Positions 63,970 to 64,000 of a stretch of 64,000 nucleotides of DNA are shown one piece after another. The stretch is from Helicobacter monodelphidis (lineage in GTDB: Bacteria > Campylobacterota > Campylobacteria > Campylobacterales > Helicobacteraceae), in NCBI RefSeq assembly GCF_003288845.1, contig NZ_NHYN01000004.1:78843-142842 (forward strand), read 5' to 3'. Position 1 is the stretch's first letter. Each line of letters opens with the position of its first letter. A program made the translations under genes and the position numbers. The notes under the pieces were generated by a model. It was not told the origin of the DNA and ran no database searches. It saw nothing but the letters and a program-made list of their open reading frames with translations.

Positions 63970-64000
63970 GCACAAAAGGGCATAGAACATTCATAAATGC

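Overview
The window is a dense, AT-rich chromosomal segment of a campylobacterotal (epsilon-proteobacterial) bacterium, most likely a Helicobacter of the enterohepatic type. The main reasons are gene order and content. The runs rplI-hslV-hslU-era-csd6 and ffh-rpsP-khpA-rimM-trmD-rplS follow the order known from H. pylori. N-carbamoylputrescine amidase sits beside a MATE pump, and an HslV with an [12 protein letters not shown]-terminus, malate:quinone oxidoreductase and a HydE/HydA2-like hydrogenase small subunit are present. A complete purH (H. pylori lacks de novo purine synthesis) and a class D beta-lactamase argue against H. pylori itself. No rRNA, tRNA, CRISPR array, transposase or integrase was seen. 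The species call is inference.

Layout. 1-3.1 kb: tolB, a tiny secreted-peptide gene, prfA and rpsT. 3.2-9.1 kb: a tripartite RND efflux operon (CmeABC/HefBCA type) preceded by a perfect 24-bp palindrome that resembles a CmeR operator. 9.3-15.5 kb: mqo, two perfect hairpins, thiD, an FkbM-type methyltransferase, a soluble lytic transglycosylase and an AEC transporter. 15.5-20.5 kb (minus strand): addB-like nuclease, tkt, msrB and an S4-domain protein. 20.6-24.2 kb: argG, a UvrD-type helicase that appears to start at AUA, and a CDF metal exporter. After a 0.55-kb AT-rich spacer come hemL and purH (24.8-27.6 kb).

27.7-31.7 kb holds an apparent operon: an autotransporter-like outer-membrane barrel with a long Gly/Ser tandem repeat, a 53-residue extremely acidic miniprotein, aguB and a MATE pump. 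Then nusA, a VTT-family membrane protein with a C-terminal zinc-ribbon-like tail, and a methyltransferase carrying a C10 homopolymer (probable phase-variable switch). 35.5-41.5 kb: a small periplasmic protein, a multicopper oxidase, catalase, a tiny secreted-peptide gene, csd6 and era. 41.5-43.8 kb: hslU, hslV and rplI. 44.0-52.5 kb: a leucine-rich-repeat protein, a class D beta-lactamase, exbB-exbD-tonB, uvrC, a DUF721-type protein, a small lipoprotein, nadB and a SprA-family putative metalloprotease. 52.8-57.2 kb: rho, murI, rimO and tilS. 57.2-59.4 kb: a hydrogenase small-subunit-like fusion and a small secreted protein. 59.5-63.5 kb: ffh, the rpsP-rplS translation operon and a 4-oxalocrotonate tautomerase homologue. 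The last 450 bases hold only doubtful small ORFs.

Functionally, most genes are core housekeeping genes packed with 1-8 nt start/stop overlaps, which implies translational coupling. The accessory and more interesting content is the drug efflux and beta-lactamase pair, oxidative and copper stress genes (catalase, multicopper oxidase, MsrB), the Gly/Ser autotransporter with its acidic neighbour, the phase-variable methyltransferase, the LRR protein, and several very small secreted-peptide genes.
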